From Bacteroidota bacterium (lineage in GTDB: Bacteria > Bacteroidota > Bacteroidia > Cytophagales > Cyclobacteriaceae): DNA of 64,000 nt. Location: positions 310,001-374,000 of the forward strand of contig JAFDYV010000004.1 of assembly GCA_018267275.1 (NCBI GenBank), in the 5' to 3' direction. The position numbers were made by a program, and so were the translations under genes. This document shows positions 1 through 8,561 of this stretch, piece after piece (positions within the stretch are counted from its first letter, which is position 1; each line of letters opens with the position of its first letter). A model generated the notes under the pieces. That model did not search any database and had not been told where the DNA came from. It worked only from the letters and a program-made list of their open reading frames with translations.

Positions 1-139
1 AGGACCGCCATTCCTTAAAAAGCGTAACCAAACTGGAGTAATCTTTTGTAGCAGGTGCCGAGGGTGTTTCTTGCTTTGGTGTTTGACATGCAACCAGTGC
101 CGCCAACCAGCCAGCAAACAGGGTAAAGCGAATTTTCAT
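1..139 (-). CDS. Lipoprotein N-terminus, cut by window edge
   Basis: Only the first 46 codons lie in the window; the rest is beyond position 1. The reading starts MKIRFTLFAGWLAALVAC, a short basic start, a hydrophobic stretch and a lipobox (LVAC, Cys18), so the mature protein should be lipid-anchored, probably at the periplasmic or outer-membrane face. After the lipobox comes a Pro/Thr/Ala-rich linker and then the sequence SSLVTLFKEWRS. That tail recalls the start of DUF885-type lipoproteins of Bacteroidota, but 46 residues are too few to be sure of the family. Confidence 0.6.
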   Translation of the reverse strand, partial: MKIRFTLFAGWLAALVACQTPKQETPSAPATKDYSSLVTLFKEWRS

Positions 140-231
140 AAAGAGGTATAGTAGCAACGAAAGTACATATTTTACGTGCTTCGTGCGCGACTTTTTACCT
201 CAGAAGTTTCAAGTTTACATAAGTGGCCGCT

Positions 232-693
232 CTATTCAGCCACCACGCAAACCACTTTAACCTGACTTCTATCTTCCTCTTTTAATGATGCAATATTCAC
301 ATAGCCAATCGCTGCCTTATTATCTGCGACATATTGAATTATCTCCCGATCTGAAGCGAACTTTACCGGTGGATTCTCTGCCGATTGGTATTGTTTGGCG
401 GCAAAGTATGAGTCTGTCTCCGATTCACTAAGTTTTACCACCAATTTATAGAACATTGCTTTTTCCATAGACGCACCTTTGCGGTCTACAGGCAATACAA
501 TCGTTTTGAGAGAAGCCCAGTTTTTTTGAGCACCACGCCTCATCCAGTAAAGGCGGGCTTCCGTAATGGAAAGTTTGTCCAACGTGTTATCCTTGTTCAC
601 AATGATCGCTAACTCAACACCGGGCTTTTCGATAGATTGCAATGGCGCGGCAATACTGATCGCAAAGGCAATGAAAAACAATATCTTGTTCAT
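232..693 (-). CDS. Small PstS-like periplasmic substrate-binding protein
   Basis: This 153-residue protein has a signal peptide (hydrophobic residues 4-16) followed by one compact domain resembling a half-size periplasmic phosphate-binding protein (PstS/PBP-like superfamily). Family-like stretches are the region with ITEARLYWMRRGAQKNW, which in this family follows a strand of the form ''aiIvnk'', and the closing AIGYVN. Such small PBP-like proteins commonly sit beside an outer-membrane porin-like gene, and that is the case here: the upstream gene on the same strand is a predicted outer-membrane protein only 21 bases away, so the two are probably co-transcribed. The ligand cannot be told from sequence; an anion such as phosphate is only a guess. 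Fold call fairly firm, ligand unknown. Confidence 0.7.
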   Translation of the reverse strand: MNKILFFIAFAISIAAPLQSIEKPGVELAIIVNKDNTLDKLSITEARLYWMRRGAQKNWASLKTIVLPVDRKGASMEKAMFYKLVVKLSESETDSYFAAKQYQSAENPPVKFASDREIIQYVADNKAAIGYVNIASLKEEDRSQVKVVCVVAE

Positions 694-714
694 AGGTCAA
701 TATTTTTAGGTTTG

Positions 715-1815
715 TTAGAATCCAACAGCGAGTTGTGTTTTCAAGCCAGCACTCCAACCAAAAACATCTTGGTTAAGTGCTGCCAATTCAGTCTTGAACA
801 CAAGATTACTGTTGAACCTGAAGCGCAGGCCTAAGTTGTATTCAGCCGAAGAAACATATTGCTGATTGGTGTAAGGATTAAGCAGCGGATAGTACGGGTC
901 ACCATTGGCGAAGTTTAAAAACTCAGCAAAGAAATAGGGCACCACTTTTGTTGACGTTTTGTAGCCCACATATACAATACTTCCAGTTAGTGTTTTTTCA
1001 TTGATCGTTTGATAACTATGCGTGTTTGCATAAAACTCTGCAATGAGTTCCAACTTTTTATCAACGTTCATATGTGCGATGCTGGCCGTCATCAAAGTAT
1101 TGCGCATTGATTCAGGCACCGGCACGTCAAACTGCGTAATGCTACCATTGGGCAAATCATTGATGACACCCGAAACTGAAAACTTCAACCCCTCGGAGGG
1201 TTCGATACCCAATTGCGCAGTATATGAAAGCTGCGAACCCAGCTGATAAGGAGTACCCAACAATCCGCCATTGCGGCCAATTCCGTTGGCGAAAAAAAGC
1301 CTGTAGAAAAAGCCGGCTTTACCGATGTTATCGCCTCCCAACTGTAAACCGGTGTCGCGGGTTTGAATAAACCCGCCATCATGCGTTGGGTTGAGAATCC
1401 TTGGCCGCGAGATGTTGGGCTGCAACACCAATCCAAAGTTGTAATTTACATTCCAAAAGCCGATTGGACTGTACATGCGCCCCACGCTTACATGCAAATG
1501 GCTTTTCCAATCATATTTAATATACATTCGCTCCAACTCAATCTCCGCCCCCGTGGTGGCCATGTAATGCATATTTAACTCACCTGCAACAGATACCTTA
1601 TCAGAAATTTGCGAGGTGAGAAAAACAACGAGTGGGCCGCCTCGAAAATAAGGAGACGATGAATTTTGACTGCTATTGTTGTAGAAGTCGAACCCAGGGT
1701 GGGCGTAAAATTTTAGGTTGGTGTTGGGCTGCGCAATTGCATGAGCAGCCGCAAGCAGCACGAGCGTAAATGCAAAGAACGCTCGCGCCCAGGTAAATCT
1801 TTTTGTTGGGTTCAT
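715..1815 (-). CDS. Predicted outer-membrane beta-barrel (porin-like) protein
   Basis: About 366 residues. The start at 1815 is chosen because it gives a typical signal peptide (MNPTKRF, a hydrophobic core, then AHAIAQ); a longer GTG-initiated reading from 1860 puts 15 hydrophilic residues in front of it. The mature part is rich in alternating polar/aromatic strands and ends in a hydrophobic strand closing with F (LAVGF), as expected for an outer-membrane barrel. No catalytic motif is seen. It lies directly upstream of the small PstS-like protein, suggesting a two-gene unit in which the barrel passes a ligand to the binding protein; that role is inferred from context only. Confidence 0.65.
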   Translation of the reverse strand: MNPTKRFTWARAFFAFTLVLLAAAHAIAQPNTNLKFYAHPGFDFYNNSSQNSSSPYFRGGPLVVFLTSQISDKVSVAGELNMHYMATTGAEIELERMYIKYDWKSHLHVSVGRMYSPIGFWNVNYNFGLVLQPNISRPRILNPTHDGGFIQTRDTGLQLGGDNIGKAGFFYRLFFANGIGRNGGLLGTPYQLGSQLSYTAQLGIEPSEGLKFSVSGVINDLPNGSITQFDVPVPESMRNTLMTASIAHMNVDKKLELIAEFYANTHSYQTINEKTLTGSIVYVGYKTSTKVVPYFFAEFLNFANGDPYYPLLNPYTNQQYVSSAEYNLGLRFRFNSNLVFKTELAALNQDVFGWSAGLKTQLAVGF

Positions 1816-1949
1816 AGTTGTTTGGGGATAGTTGAACGCAATGTTAACCATGTGCGGCACAACTTGTTGCTGACGTGAAATGACGCTCGTGTAAGAACAA
1901 CATCGCTTTTCAAATGGTCGCCTTTTCTGTTTTGCATTTATGCTTCCAC

Positions 1950-2123
1950 TTACTCACTCAGTTTAGCCAGATGCTCAACCGGGCAAAATTTTTCTTGCGT
2001 AAGGAAATCAAACATTTGATCACTGTTGTGTAAGGCGTACAGCTGTTCATTTCCGAACTTTAGATCGTCCGGTTTGTGAACAGCACAATGGCAGATGCCT
2101 TGAATTTCTCGGAAAAAAGGCAA
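1950..2123 (-). CDS. Possible 57-residue cysteine-containing protein, TTG start
   Basis: The 356-base gap between the barrel gene and the next gene holds an open frame of 57 codons. There is no in-frame ATG near its beginning; the only plausible start is TTG at 2123, directly after an in-frame TGA. The translation looks protein-like: it has CHC near the start (Cys11, Cys13), a His at 16 and a third Cys at 47 followed by Pro, which could bind a metal. Codon choice (CAC AAC AGT GAT CAA, TTT GAT TTC) resembles neighbouring genes. It could also be the remnant of a longer gene. No family recognised. Confidence 0.4.
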   Translation of the reverse strand: MPFFREIQGICHCAVHKPDDLKFGNEQLYALHNSDQMFDFLTQEKFCPVEHLAKLSE

Positions 2124-2171
2124 TCATGCTAAACTGAACGATTGTTGCTGAAGGGTTGGCAAAAACTTTAT

Positions 2172-2456
2172 ATGTCGTCACGCAGCAGTACCTCTACCGT
2201 CCTCATCATTATTATTCTGATTTTTACCTTCCCCATTTGGTTTTCAATAGGGGCTGCGCTCTTTGGGGCGATGGCGGGTATTTTTGGTGCCCTCATTGGT
2301 GTGGTGGGTGCCATTTTTGGATTGTTGGTAGCCGCGATCGCATTGCCATTCAAACTGATATTTGGCTGGGGGAGTTGCGACATGGGATTCGATTGGCACC
2401 CCGCGGTTTGGCTGTTGCTATTGGTGGTTGCCGCAGCGCTCATTAGAAGAAAATAG
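2172..2456 (+). CDS. Small glycine-rich membrane protein
   Basis: From the ATG at 2172 the protein has 94 residues: a short Ser/Thr head (MSSRSSTSTV), one long hydrophobic span, a Gly/Ala-rich stretch that repeats GA-x-x-GxxGAx-IG (glycine-zipper style packing), a short Cys/Asp loop, and a last membrane span ending in basic RRK. Two to three membrane helices are likely. A reading from TTG at 2142 adds ten residues before the polar head and seems less likely. It stands alone between genes on the other strand; no family recognised. Confidence 0.55.
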   Translation: MSSRSSTSTVLIIIILIFTFPIWFSIGAALFGAMAGIFGALIGVVGAIFGLLVAAIALPFKLIFGWGSCDMGFDWHPAVWLLLLVVAAALIRRK

Positions 2457-2484
2457 CGGCAGCTCTGAGAATACACGAAAATTC

Positions 2485-3477
2485 TTAATTGATTTTTGCG
2501 TCCGCACGATAGGCCATCACATAATTTCGCAAAGCATCTTGCCAGGTGATGTCCGCATCCCACTTGTTGCCTAAAAAAATATTGCCGTACTCAATGCTCT
2601 TCATGTAGAATTTGTACACCGGTTGTGTAGACGGTATGGTTTTGATTTGTGGCACACCCTCTACAAAGTAGGTTGTTGCCAAGGCTCTACCTGTTTGGGT
2701 TGGGTCATAACCAAGTATCTCGCGCGCGATGCGGCCCTGCGTGTGCACCACTCGCAAAATGGTTCGAAATCCGCGCGCACCCAGCTCAGGCTCTTCTGCT
2801 TTCGCGTCTACCATTTCGAATTTGAAGGGATAATATTCTTTTAAGAATGCTTCTAGCTCAGCATTGTCTTTTTCATTATCCATTTTTGGTATGGCCGTTT
2901 TAAATGATTTTGCCTCAACAGAAAAATTTTGATTGAATCGGCCGATAAAATAAGTCATCGCGATATCCAGCTCTGGCAGATCGTTGATGAGAAAATTCTG
3001 CTTTTTCAAATTGCTGGCTGCAAATCGGTAAATAGTGCGGAGCAGCTCCACCTGCGATGTATTTGACTGTTTCCATCCTATACTTGTTTTATCAAAAAGG
3101 TCCTTGTTCCCGCAAAACGTTCCGAAAACATATGTGTATTGATTGGCTTCCTTTTGGAGCAGCACAACGTATTTGATGTTACGGAACGCAAAGTAATTGG
3201 CGAATGCTTTACGTGTGTCTGCCCCGGCAAGCGCATAGGCAATGTCGAAATAGCAAACGGCATCAATACCTGTTTGCTGAAAATATTTTTGGGTTTCTTC
3301 TAACTCTGATCTACTAAAAGTATTCTGAAACAAAACCACGGTACGCGCAGCCAGCAAATCGTTGGGAATCGAATTCGAAATAGTGAGCGGTGCCACCAAT
3401 GCTTGCTCTTCAGCAGTCATTTGGGCATGAACTGCAAAATGAAGGACAAAAAGAAATACAACGCTTAGCTTTTTCAC
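2485..3477 (-). CDS. Secreted protein of unknown function
   Basis: About 330 residues. The start is taken as GTG at 3477, giving MKKLSVVFLFVLHFAVHAQ, a clean signal peptide; the longer TTG reading from 3498 adds an atypical PVRIVV head. The mature protein is mixed alpha/beta with two regions that look like an alternating strand/helix domain (around LLAARTVVLFQN and CYFDIAYALAG) and a C-terminal part with many aromatic residues. No catalytic signature is evident. It lies downstream of another uncharacterised secreted protein on the same strand with a short gap, so they may share a transcript. Confidence 0.6.
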   Translation of the reverse strand: MKKLSVVFLFVLHFAVHAQMTAEEQALVAPLTISNSIPNDLLAARTVVLFQNTFSRSELEETQKYFQQTGIDAVCYFDIAYALAGADTRKAFANYFAFRNIKYVVLLQKEANQYTYVFGTFCGNKDLFDKTSIGWKQSNTSQVELLRTIYRFAASNLKKQNFLINDLPELDIAMTYFIGRFNQNFSVEAKSFKTAIPKMDNEKDNAELEAFLKEYYPFKFEMVDAKAEEPELGARGFRTILRVVHTQGRIAREILGYDPTQTGRALATTYFVEGVPQIKTIPSTQPVYKFYMKSIEYGNIFLGNKWDADITWQDALRNYVMAYRADAKIN

Positions 3478-3525
3478 AACTACTATTCTAACGGGCAAAG
3501 GCTATTATTCTTATGTGCGGGTTCT

Positions 3526-5097
3526 TTATAAAATGGATAAACTGGCAAACTGCTGCGTTTTTTTTCGTTGTCCATACAATATCACCTCACCATTGGAAAT
3601 TTGTTTGCACGCCTTAGGCCTTACAATGACTTCCGCATCCAACGCATTAAATACCGGTTGCTTGGTAAGGTTGCCAGCTTGGTCTACGCTTACCAACACA
3701 ACTACGGATTTGCGTGGGTTATAATTTTTTGCCTTTTCAGTTTCATCCGCTTCCAAATTTTTAGGGTTATCATTGAAAACGAAACAGATTCTGCCTTTGC
3801 TAATTACCAAGCAATAGGAAGAATAGAAACCTCCATCATTGGCTGTATGTTGGGTTTTAGGTACTTTTTGTGTCCATAGTATCTCACCAGTCGCGCTGAA
3901 TTTCACCAATATGATATCGTTGTAGTAGTAATGGTAAGTAGTTTGAGTTGTCATGCCACCACCGGCCATGCGCATGGTATTGGTAACGGCCTGTACATAA
4001 TATTGTTCTCCAATCAAAATCGCACTGCCGTCTTTGCCAATCAGTAATTTGTCTAAGTCAAACTCAAACAGCTCCGGGTCTTCTTGCCGCTTGGCTTTTC
4101 GCTGCTCGCGATTGCTCATGTTTTGCGTAATAAAGTCGATGCCAAATTCTTTGAAACTCTTATGTACAATTGCTGAGCTGGCTGCGTCCACGCGTAAAAA
4201 GTAAGTTCCCCGGATGCTGACTTTTCCTTTTTCAGAATAGAAGCCAGCACAAATGATATTTTGGTTATCCAAAATTTCAATTTGCATATCAGTAAGAAAC
4301 CGGTCATCTAACGACACAGGGTATTGCTTTACCGTATTTCCGTTATCGCGGCAAGCTAGAATTTCGTAACTGTAGTTGGGCAATCCTTTCCTTTTTTCTC
4401 TTCGTTTTTCCTTATACACCAAACCCAATAAATAAGCGTTGCCGTTATTATCTACTCGAAACGACTCGAAGTCATACAGCTCATCGCGGTAAGGCATAGT
4501 AATGTCTTTCGTCCAAATCAGATTCAATTGCTGATCAAACACAGTAAAACCAAATTTCTCTGGCTGCCCCTCGGTGTAGGGTAGAGAATACAACAGTAGT
4601 ATTTTTGAACTGTCTCGCGATACGCGATACTGAAAACTACCGCGGTTTCGTTTTGATTTACCCGCGTAGTCAATCTCGCCAATTTTTTTGGCCACCCCTT
4701 TGGGTTGCAAAGTCTGCTTGTCGATTTCATCCATGAATAGACTATTGACTTTTGCCTTGGCGTCATCCAGAGAGTAGAACAACAGTAGTTTACCCTTTAA
4801 ATGAAGTATGTTAGTAATCTTTCCCGAACGTTTCCCGGATTCAATATCCAGGTCAGCAATGCGGCCCGGGTTCATGCTTTTGTCAAAATGCTGCAATGAA
4901 TATTCGACTTTGCCGAAGGCCCGGAAGCGATTGTGCACTGCATAAAAACCAGTAGCATCATGCCCAACCACATCATTTAAAGTTGAGCGAGGGGTTTTAA
5001 ATTCCTGACCCCATTTTACCTTCAGGTCGAAATCTTGCCCCAATGCAATAGTGACTTTAAAAAGAATAAGTAGTGCCGGTAGAAAACAAGTTTTCAT
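3526..5097 (-). CDS. Secreted protein, probable beta-propeller-like repeats
   Basis: This 523-residue protein begins with a signal peptide ending ALGQ. The mature part is strand-rich and shows recurring units in which a hydrophobic strand is followed by a D/N-x-G turn (for example VDNNGNAYLLGL, GKDGSAILIGE, VDQAGNLTK), which suggests a propeller-like fold without a clear WD40 or Kelch signature. A His/Tyr/Asn-rich loop (TYHYYYND) is notable. It is a hypothetical, presumably periplasmic or cell-surface protein; no partner is indicated by the neighbours beyond the uncharacterised secreted protein downstream. Confidence 0.6.
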   Translation of the reverse strand: MKTCFLPALLILFKVTIALGQDFDLKVKWGQEFKTPRSTLNDVVGHDATGFYAVHNRFRAFGKVEYSLQHFDKSMNPGRIADLDIESGKRSGKITNILHLKGKLLLFYSLDDAKAKVNSLFMDEIDKQTLQPKGVAKKIGEIDYAGKSKRNRGSFQYRVSRDSSKILLLYSLPYTEGQPEKFGFTVFDQQLNLIWTKDITMPYRDELYDFESFRVDNNGNAYLLGLVYKEKRREKRKGLPNYSYEILACRDNGNTVKQYPVSLDDRFLTDMQIEILDNQNIICAGFYSEKGKVSIRGTYFLRVDAASSAIVHKSFKEFGIDFITQNMSNREQRKAKRQEDPELFEFDLDKLLIGKDGSAILIGEQYYVQAVTNTMRMAGGGMTTQTTYHYYYNDIILVKFSATGEILWTQKVPKTQHTANDGGFYSSYCLVISKGRICFVFNDNPKNLEADETEKAKNYNPRKSVVVLVSVDQAGNLTKQPVFNALDAEVIVRPKACKQISNGEVILYGQRKKTQQFASLSIL

Positions 5098-5139
5098 GAA
5101 ATCTGACGTATCGTGAGAGTTTTTTGCTGAACCAATCTT

Positions 5140-5460
5140 CTACAAACCTACAAAAACTCCTTCATCATTTTCCTTAACGGGAAAGGTCTCCGCATCGCGG
5201 CAGCGCTCAACCGCTTCTCGCCCATTTTTCAGATTAAATCGAAAGCCATGCCACGGGCAAATCACTTCACCCAAATAATTAACTGTCCCCTTGCTCAACG
5301 ATTCGCCATTATGCGGGCACTTGTTGGCAATGGCCCTCAGGTTTCCCCTCCACAGAACCAAGCAAACCGATTGACTGCCGGTTGATACCGCACGAGGAAC
5401 GCCTTCTTGCAATTGCTCACGCATTTCCGCGCTGCTTGAAAATACCTTTACCCACTCCAT
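5140..5460 (-). CDS. Rieske-type [2Fe-2S] ferredoxin
   Basis: A 106-residue soluble protein with the two-part Rieske cluster motif: Cys48-Pro-His50 and, 17 residues on, Cys68-Pro-Trp-His71. Together these bind a [2Fe-2S] cluster with two Cys and two His ligands. There is no signal peptide or membrane anchor, so this is the small cytoplasmic electron-carrier form (like the ferredoxin part of NirD or dioxygenase systems), not the membrane-bound cytochrome bc type. No oxygenase or reductase gene is next to it, so the electron partner is unknown. Length and motif spacing are normal for the family. Confidence 0.9.
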   Translation of the reverse strand: MEWVKVFSSSAEMREQLQEGVPRAVSTGSQSVCLVLWRGNLRAIANKCPHNGESLSKGTVNYLGEVICPWHGFRFNLKNGREAVERCRDAETFPVKENDEGVFVGL

Positions 5461-5571
5461 TCTTTTACTTACCTTACCTTTTAAAACGATGTCAGCCTGA
5501 GTTTATCAAAGGCGATTTATAAAGGTTTCGCCATACTCAACCTGACATTGAAATTTTTAAACCAAAAAGTT

Positions 5572-6879
5572 ATGAACCGCCTATTTTCGTTCGCTCTCCT
5601 TTGTTTGATATCGGTGAATGCCATCTCCCAAGTCAACCCCAAGTTACTCACAAAACTCGACCAAGAGGCCAAAGAAATAGAACCCAAAGTAATTGAATGG
5701 CGCAGGCATTTCCATCAATACCCCGAACTATCTAATCGCGAAACTAAAACCGGGCAAAAGATTGCCGAGTTTTTAAAATCGCTGGGCATGGAGGTGAAAT
5801 ACCCCGTGGCCAAAACAGGTGTGGTGGGTTTGCTCAAAGGTGCAAAGCCCGGCCCGGTGGTCGCCCTGCGTGCTGATATGGACGCGCTGCCAGTGACCGA
5901 GCGTAACGGGTTGCCATTCATTTCAAAAGAACGCGTTTCATTCAATGGACAAGAAACAGGTGTGATGCATGCCTGTGGCCATGATGGGCATATGGCTATA
6001 CTCATGGGCGTTGCCGAAATTTTAACAAAGAACAAAGCAGAGTTGAAAGGCTCGGTGAAATTCATTTTTCAACCTGCGGAAGAAGGTGCACCCGCCAATG
6101 AAGGCACCAGCGGAGCCGAGTTGATGGTGCAAAAAGGTGTGATGGAGAATCCGAAGGTGGATGCCGTGTTTGGCTTGCACATCCAATCGTTGCTTCCCAG
6201 CGGAAAAATTGCCTACCGACCCGAAGGGTTGATGGCAGCCGTGGATGGCTTGAACATAAAAGTTACAGGCAAAGGCGCACACGGTGCTACGCCATGGGAT
6301 GGTGTGGACCCGATTTATGTGGCGAGCCAAATTGTAACGGGTTTGCAAGCAGTGGTTAGTCGCCAAACGGAATTGACCAAGGCTGGAGTGGTAGTGACGA
6401 TTGGCAGCATTCACGCAGGCAATCGCGGTAATATCATTCCCGAGACAGCAATTATGGAAGGCACCATCCGCACGTTTGACGACAACATGCAGAAGAAGCT
6501 ACACGAGAAAATAAAACTCACCGTAGCCAAAATTGCCGAGGCCAACGGAGCAACGGCCGAAGCCACTATTACGCGCGGCTACCCCGTTACCTACAACAAC
6601 CCTGCGCTAACGCAGCAAATGGCAGGCACATTGCAACGCGTGGCTGGTGCCGAAAACATCATCATCACCGAAGCCGTGACCATGGCCGAAGATTTTTCGT
6701 TCTTCCAACAAAAAGCACCCGGAGTTTTTATTTTCTTAGGCGCCTACCCTGCCGATATGGATTTAGAAAAACGCCCAGTACACCACACTGCTGATTTTAT
6801 GATTGACGAAAAATCGTTTGTAACGGGCGTGAAGGCGTTGGTGGGGTTGACGGTGGATTATATGTATGGGAAGAAGTAA
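5572..6879 (+). CDS. Secreted M20 family amidohydrolase/peptidase
   Basis: About 435 residues from the ATG at 5572, which gives a signal peptide (MNRLFSFALLCLISVNAISQ); the upstream TTG reading adds eight residues. The body is a typical M20D (amidohydrolase, IAA-amino-acid-hydrolase-like) enzyme: ADMDALPV near residue 110, CGHDGH supplying metal ligands, EEGAPANEG with the catalytic/ligand glutamates, a dimerisation domain in the middle, and GAHGATPWDGVDP. These enzymes are two-metal hydrolases of N-acyl amino acids or related amides. Export suggests periplasmic turnover of such amides. The exact substrate cannot be assigned. Confidence 0.92.
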   Translation: MNRLFSFALLCLISVNAISQVNPKLLTKLDQEAKEIEPKVIEWRRHFHQYPELSNRETKTGQKIAEFLKSLGMEVKYPVAKTGVVGLLKGAKPGPVVALRADMDALPVTERNGLPFISKERVSFNGQETGVMHACGHDGHMAILMGVAEILTKNKAELKGSVKFIFQPAEEGAPANEGTSGAELMVQKGVMENPKVDAVFGLHIQSLLPSGKIAYRPEGLMAAVDGLNIKVTGKGAHGATPWDGVDPIYVASQIVTGLQAVVSRQTELTKAGVVVTIGSIHAGNRGNIIPETAIMEGTIRTFDDNMQKKLHEKIKLTVAKIAEANGATAEATITRGYPVTYNNPALTQQMAGTLQRVAGAENIIITEAVTMAEDFSFFQQKAPGVFIFLGAYPADMDLEKRPVHHTADFMIDEKSFVTGVKALVGLTVDYMYGKK

Positions 6880-6884
6880 AGTAT

Positions 6885-6919
6885 TCACAATTAAAGATTA
6901 CAAATTGAAAATCTAAGAT
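6885..6919. repeat. Run of five A+T-rich 7-base units
   Basis: Between the amidohydrolase and the propeller gene the spacer can be cut into five consecutive 7-base units of the form TNAAAAT or TNAAGAT (TCACAAT, then TAAAGAT, then TACAAAT, and so on). The A+T bias makes this weaker than the other heptad elements in the window. It ends on the start codon of the next gene. Confidence 0.3.
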
Positions 6920-7784
6920 GAAAATCACCTTTACATTTTTATTGGGATTGTTTTGCTCGTTCTCAACCGAGGGCCAAACTGGCTCAGAGATTTTCCTCTT
7001 CGATGTAAAGTCAAAAAAAGGAAACATCGCCCTTTCCAATCCGCAAAACATTACCAACCACAAAGGCTACGACAATCAACCTTCGTTTCACCGCACCGAA
7101 CCGCTGGTTTACTATTCTTCCTTCAATGACGATGGCCGCTCAGACATTCGGTTCTACAATTTCAAAACGAAGAAAACAGCCAACCTCACGCAAACGCAAG
7201 AGCGCGAGTATTCACCCACGGTCACGCCCGATGGAAAATATATTTCGTGCATCATACAGCGCGATAACAACGCGCAAGACTTGGGCATGTACCCGTTGGC
7301 GGGCGGAGCACCTGCAGTAGTAATTGGTAATTTGATTGTGGGCTACCATGCATGGATCGATGCCAACCGAGTTTTGCTTTTTGTGCTGGGCACACCGCTC
7401 ACACTTCGGATTTATGATTTAAAAACTGAACAGGACAAAATAGTGGCAGAAAATATAGGTCGGAGTCTACACAAGATACCAACCAAAAATGCGATGAGCT
7501 TTGTCAAAAAAACCACCGAGACAGAATGGTCGGTGATGCAATTAGACAACGAAACAGGTGCTATCACCAAATTGATGGACACCCTGCGCCAGCGCGAAGA
7601 CCTATGCTGGACACCCGATGGAAAAATTATTATGAGCGATGGAACAAAACTATTTATCGCTGACCCGTTTGGTGACAAGCAATGGAAAGAAATTACGTTA
7701 CCAACAGATGCAAACTTGAAAGGAATTACTCGATTGGCAATGAATGCAAAGGGAGATAAGTTGGTGGTGGTAGTAGCTGAATAG
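6918..7784 (+). CDS. Secreted TolB-like/PD40 beta-propeller protein
   Basis: A 288-residue protein with a signal peptide ending STEGQ. The mature part contains WD40-like PD40 repeats as in TolB: a hydrophobic strand, then SP(T/S)-x-x-PDGK (YSPTVTPDGKYIS, LCWTPDGKIIMSD), separated by roughly 40 residues, enough for a small propeller. Proteins of this kind in Bacteroidota are periplasmic binding scaffolds rather than enzymes. It follows the M20 amidohydrolase by 38 bases on the same strand and may be co-transcribed. Function beyond protein-protein interaction is not indicated. Confidence 0.8.
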   Translation: MKITFTFLLGLFCSFSTEGQTGSEIFLFDVKSKKGNIALSNPQNITNHKGYDNQPSFHRTEPLVYYSSFNDDGRSDIRFYNFKTKKTANLTQTQEREYSPTVTPDGKYISCIIQRDNNAQDLGMYPLAGGAPAVVIGNLIVGYHAWIDANRVLLFVLGTPLTLRIYDLKTEQDKIVAENIGRSLHKIPTKNAMSFVKKTTETEWSVMQLDNETGAITKLMDTLRQREDLCWTPDGKIIMSDGTKLFIADPFGDKQWKEITLPTDANLKGITRLAMNAKGDKLVVVVAE

Positions 7785-7797
7785 TACTTAGGTCTGC

Positions 7798-7878
7798 TGT
7801 CATGTCGAGGTATTAGACCTTTTCATCAACAGCTATGGTTTTTTGCAAATAATAGATGCCTCATTCTTCGGCATGACA
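7798..7878. repeat. Imperfect inverted repeat of the TGTCATGCCGA type
   Basis: TGTCATGTCGAGG at the left faces CGGCATGACA at the right, with degenerate continuation (the reverse complement of the right arm goes on as AAGAATGAGGCATCT). The right arm belongs to the dispersed intergenic motif in which GTCAT-C-CGA is followed by GAAT/GGAT-CT, seen in many Bacteroidota genomes. It sits between two convergent genes and could act as a transcription stop on both strands. Confidence 0.5.
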
Positions 7879-7892
7879 AATAAGAAAACCGA

Positions 7893-8561
7893 TCATTTCT
7901 CCCCAAACGCACCCTTCGCGATAAATAATTTCTTCGTCTCTAACTGAAGCAACCCTTCCTGCACGGCCGGGTCTGCTTCAAAAACCGAAGATTGGACATC
8001 ACCTTTCATGATCAACACCCCACCTTCAGTGTCGCCAAAAATTCCTTCGCCCACTACATTGCCCGTTCTATTTAATTGCTTCAAGTAATTGTCATGCTTC
8101 ACAAAAATCTCCGGCAGTTCCTGGATGTTGAACTTCGCAATGTTGGGAGTAAACCGAACAAAGGAATAGGTGACCATTTCATAAGGTTCCTTTACCAACA
8201 CCACCTTACCAATACGCACATAAAACGGTTGTATTTCTACGCGCCAACGCTCGGCCTTCACACCTGGGTCGGTTGCTAGCCATTCTTTGACCCTTTCAAT
8301 AGAGTTTGAATTGAAAATAAAAATACCTCCTCCACCTTCAAAAGGTCCGGCCGCCATCAGTTTGCCTTCTTTCGCTAAGCGACCGATGTTTGTCATGTGG
8401 CCTTCCATAATTTTATCCAATTGCTCCTTAGCCATTACAGGCAAATCGGTGCGTTTATGCAAAAAAACGAAAACCTGACTATACTGGGCAGAGGCAACTT
8501 CCAGTTGAGCGCTTACCAAAATTGTCAGACAAAAAAACTTCAGGTAGCGATTCATGATCAT
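7893..8561 (-). CDS. Secreted protein with two YCII-type domains
   Basis: 222 residues with a signal peptide ending ASAQ. Two similar alpha/beta halves follow. The first (about 27-115) contains VFLHKRTDLP, HMTNIGRLAKEGKLMAAGPF and a Gly-rich turn, the signature of YCII/YciI-like ferredoxin-fold domains. The second (about 120-220) repeats the plan with HDNYLKQLNRTGNVVGEGIF. YciI-type domains are usually cytoplasmic and undefined in activity; an exported double-domain version is less usual. The ATG overlaps the TGA of the upstream transporter gene by one base, implying translational coupling. A start at 8555 (MNRYLKFF) is equally possible. Confidence 0.75.
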   Translation of the reverse strand: MIMNRYLKFFCLTILVSAQLEVASAQYSQVFVFLHKRTDLPVMAKEQLDKIMEGHMTNIGRLAKEGKLMAAGPFEGGGGIFIFNSNSIERVKEWLATDPGVKAERWRVEIQPFYVRIGKVVLVKEPYEMVTYSFVRFTPNIAKFNIQELPEIFVKHDNYLKQLNRTGNVVGEGIFGDTEGGVLIMKGDVQSSVFEADPAVQEGLLQLETKKLFIAKGAFGEK

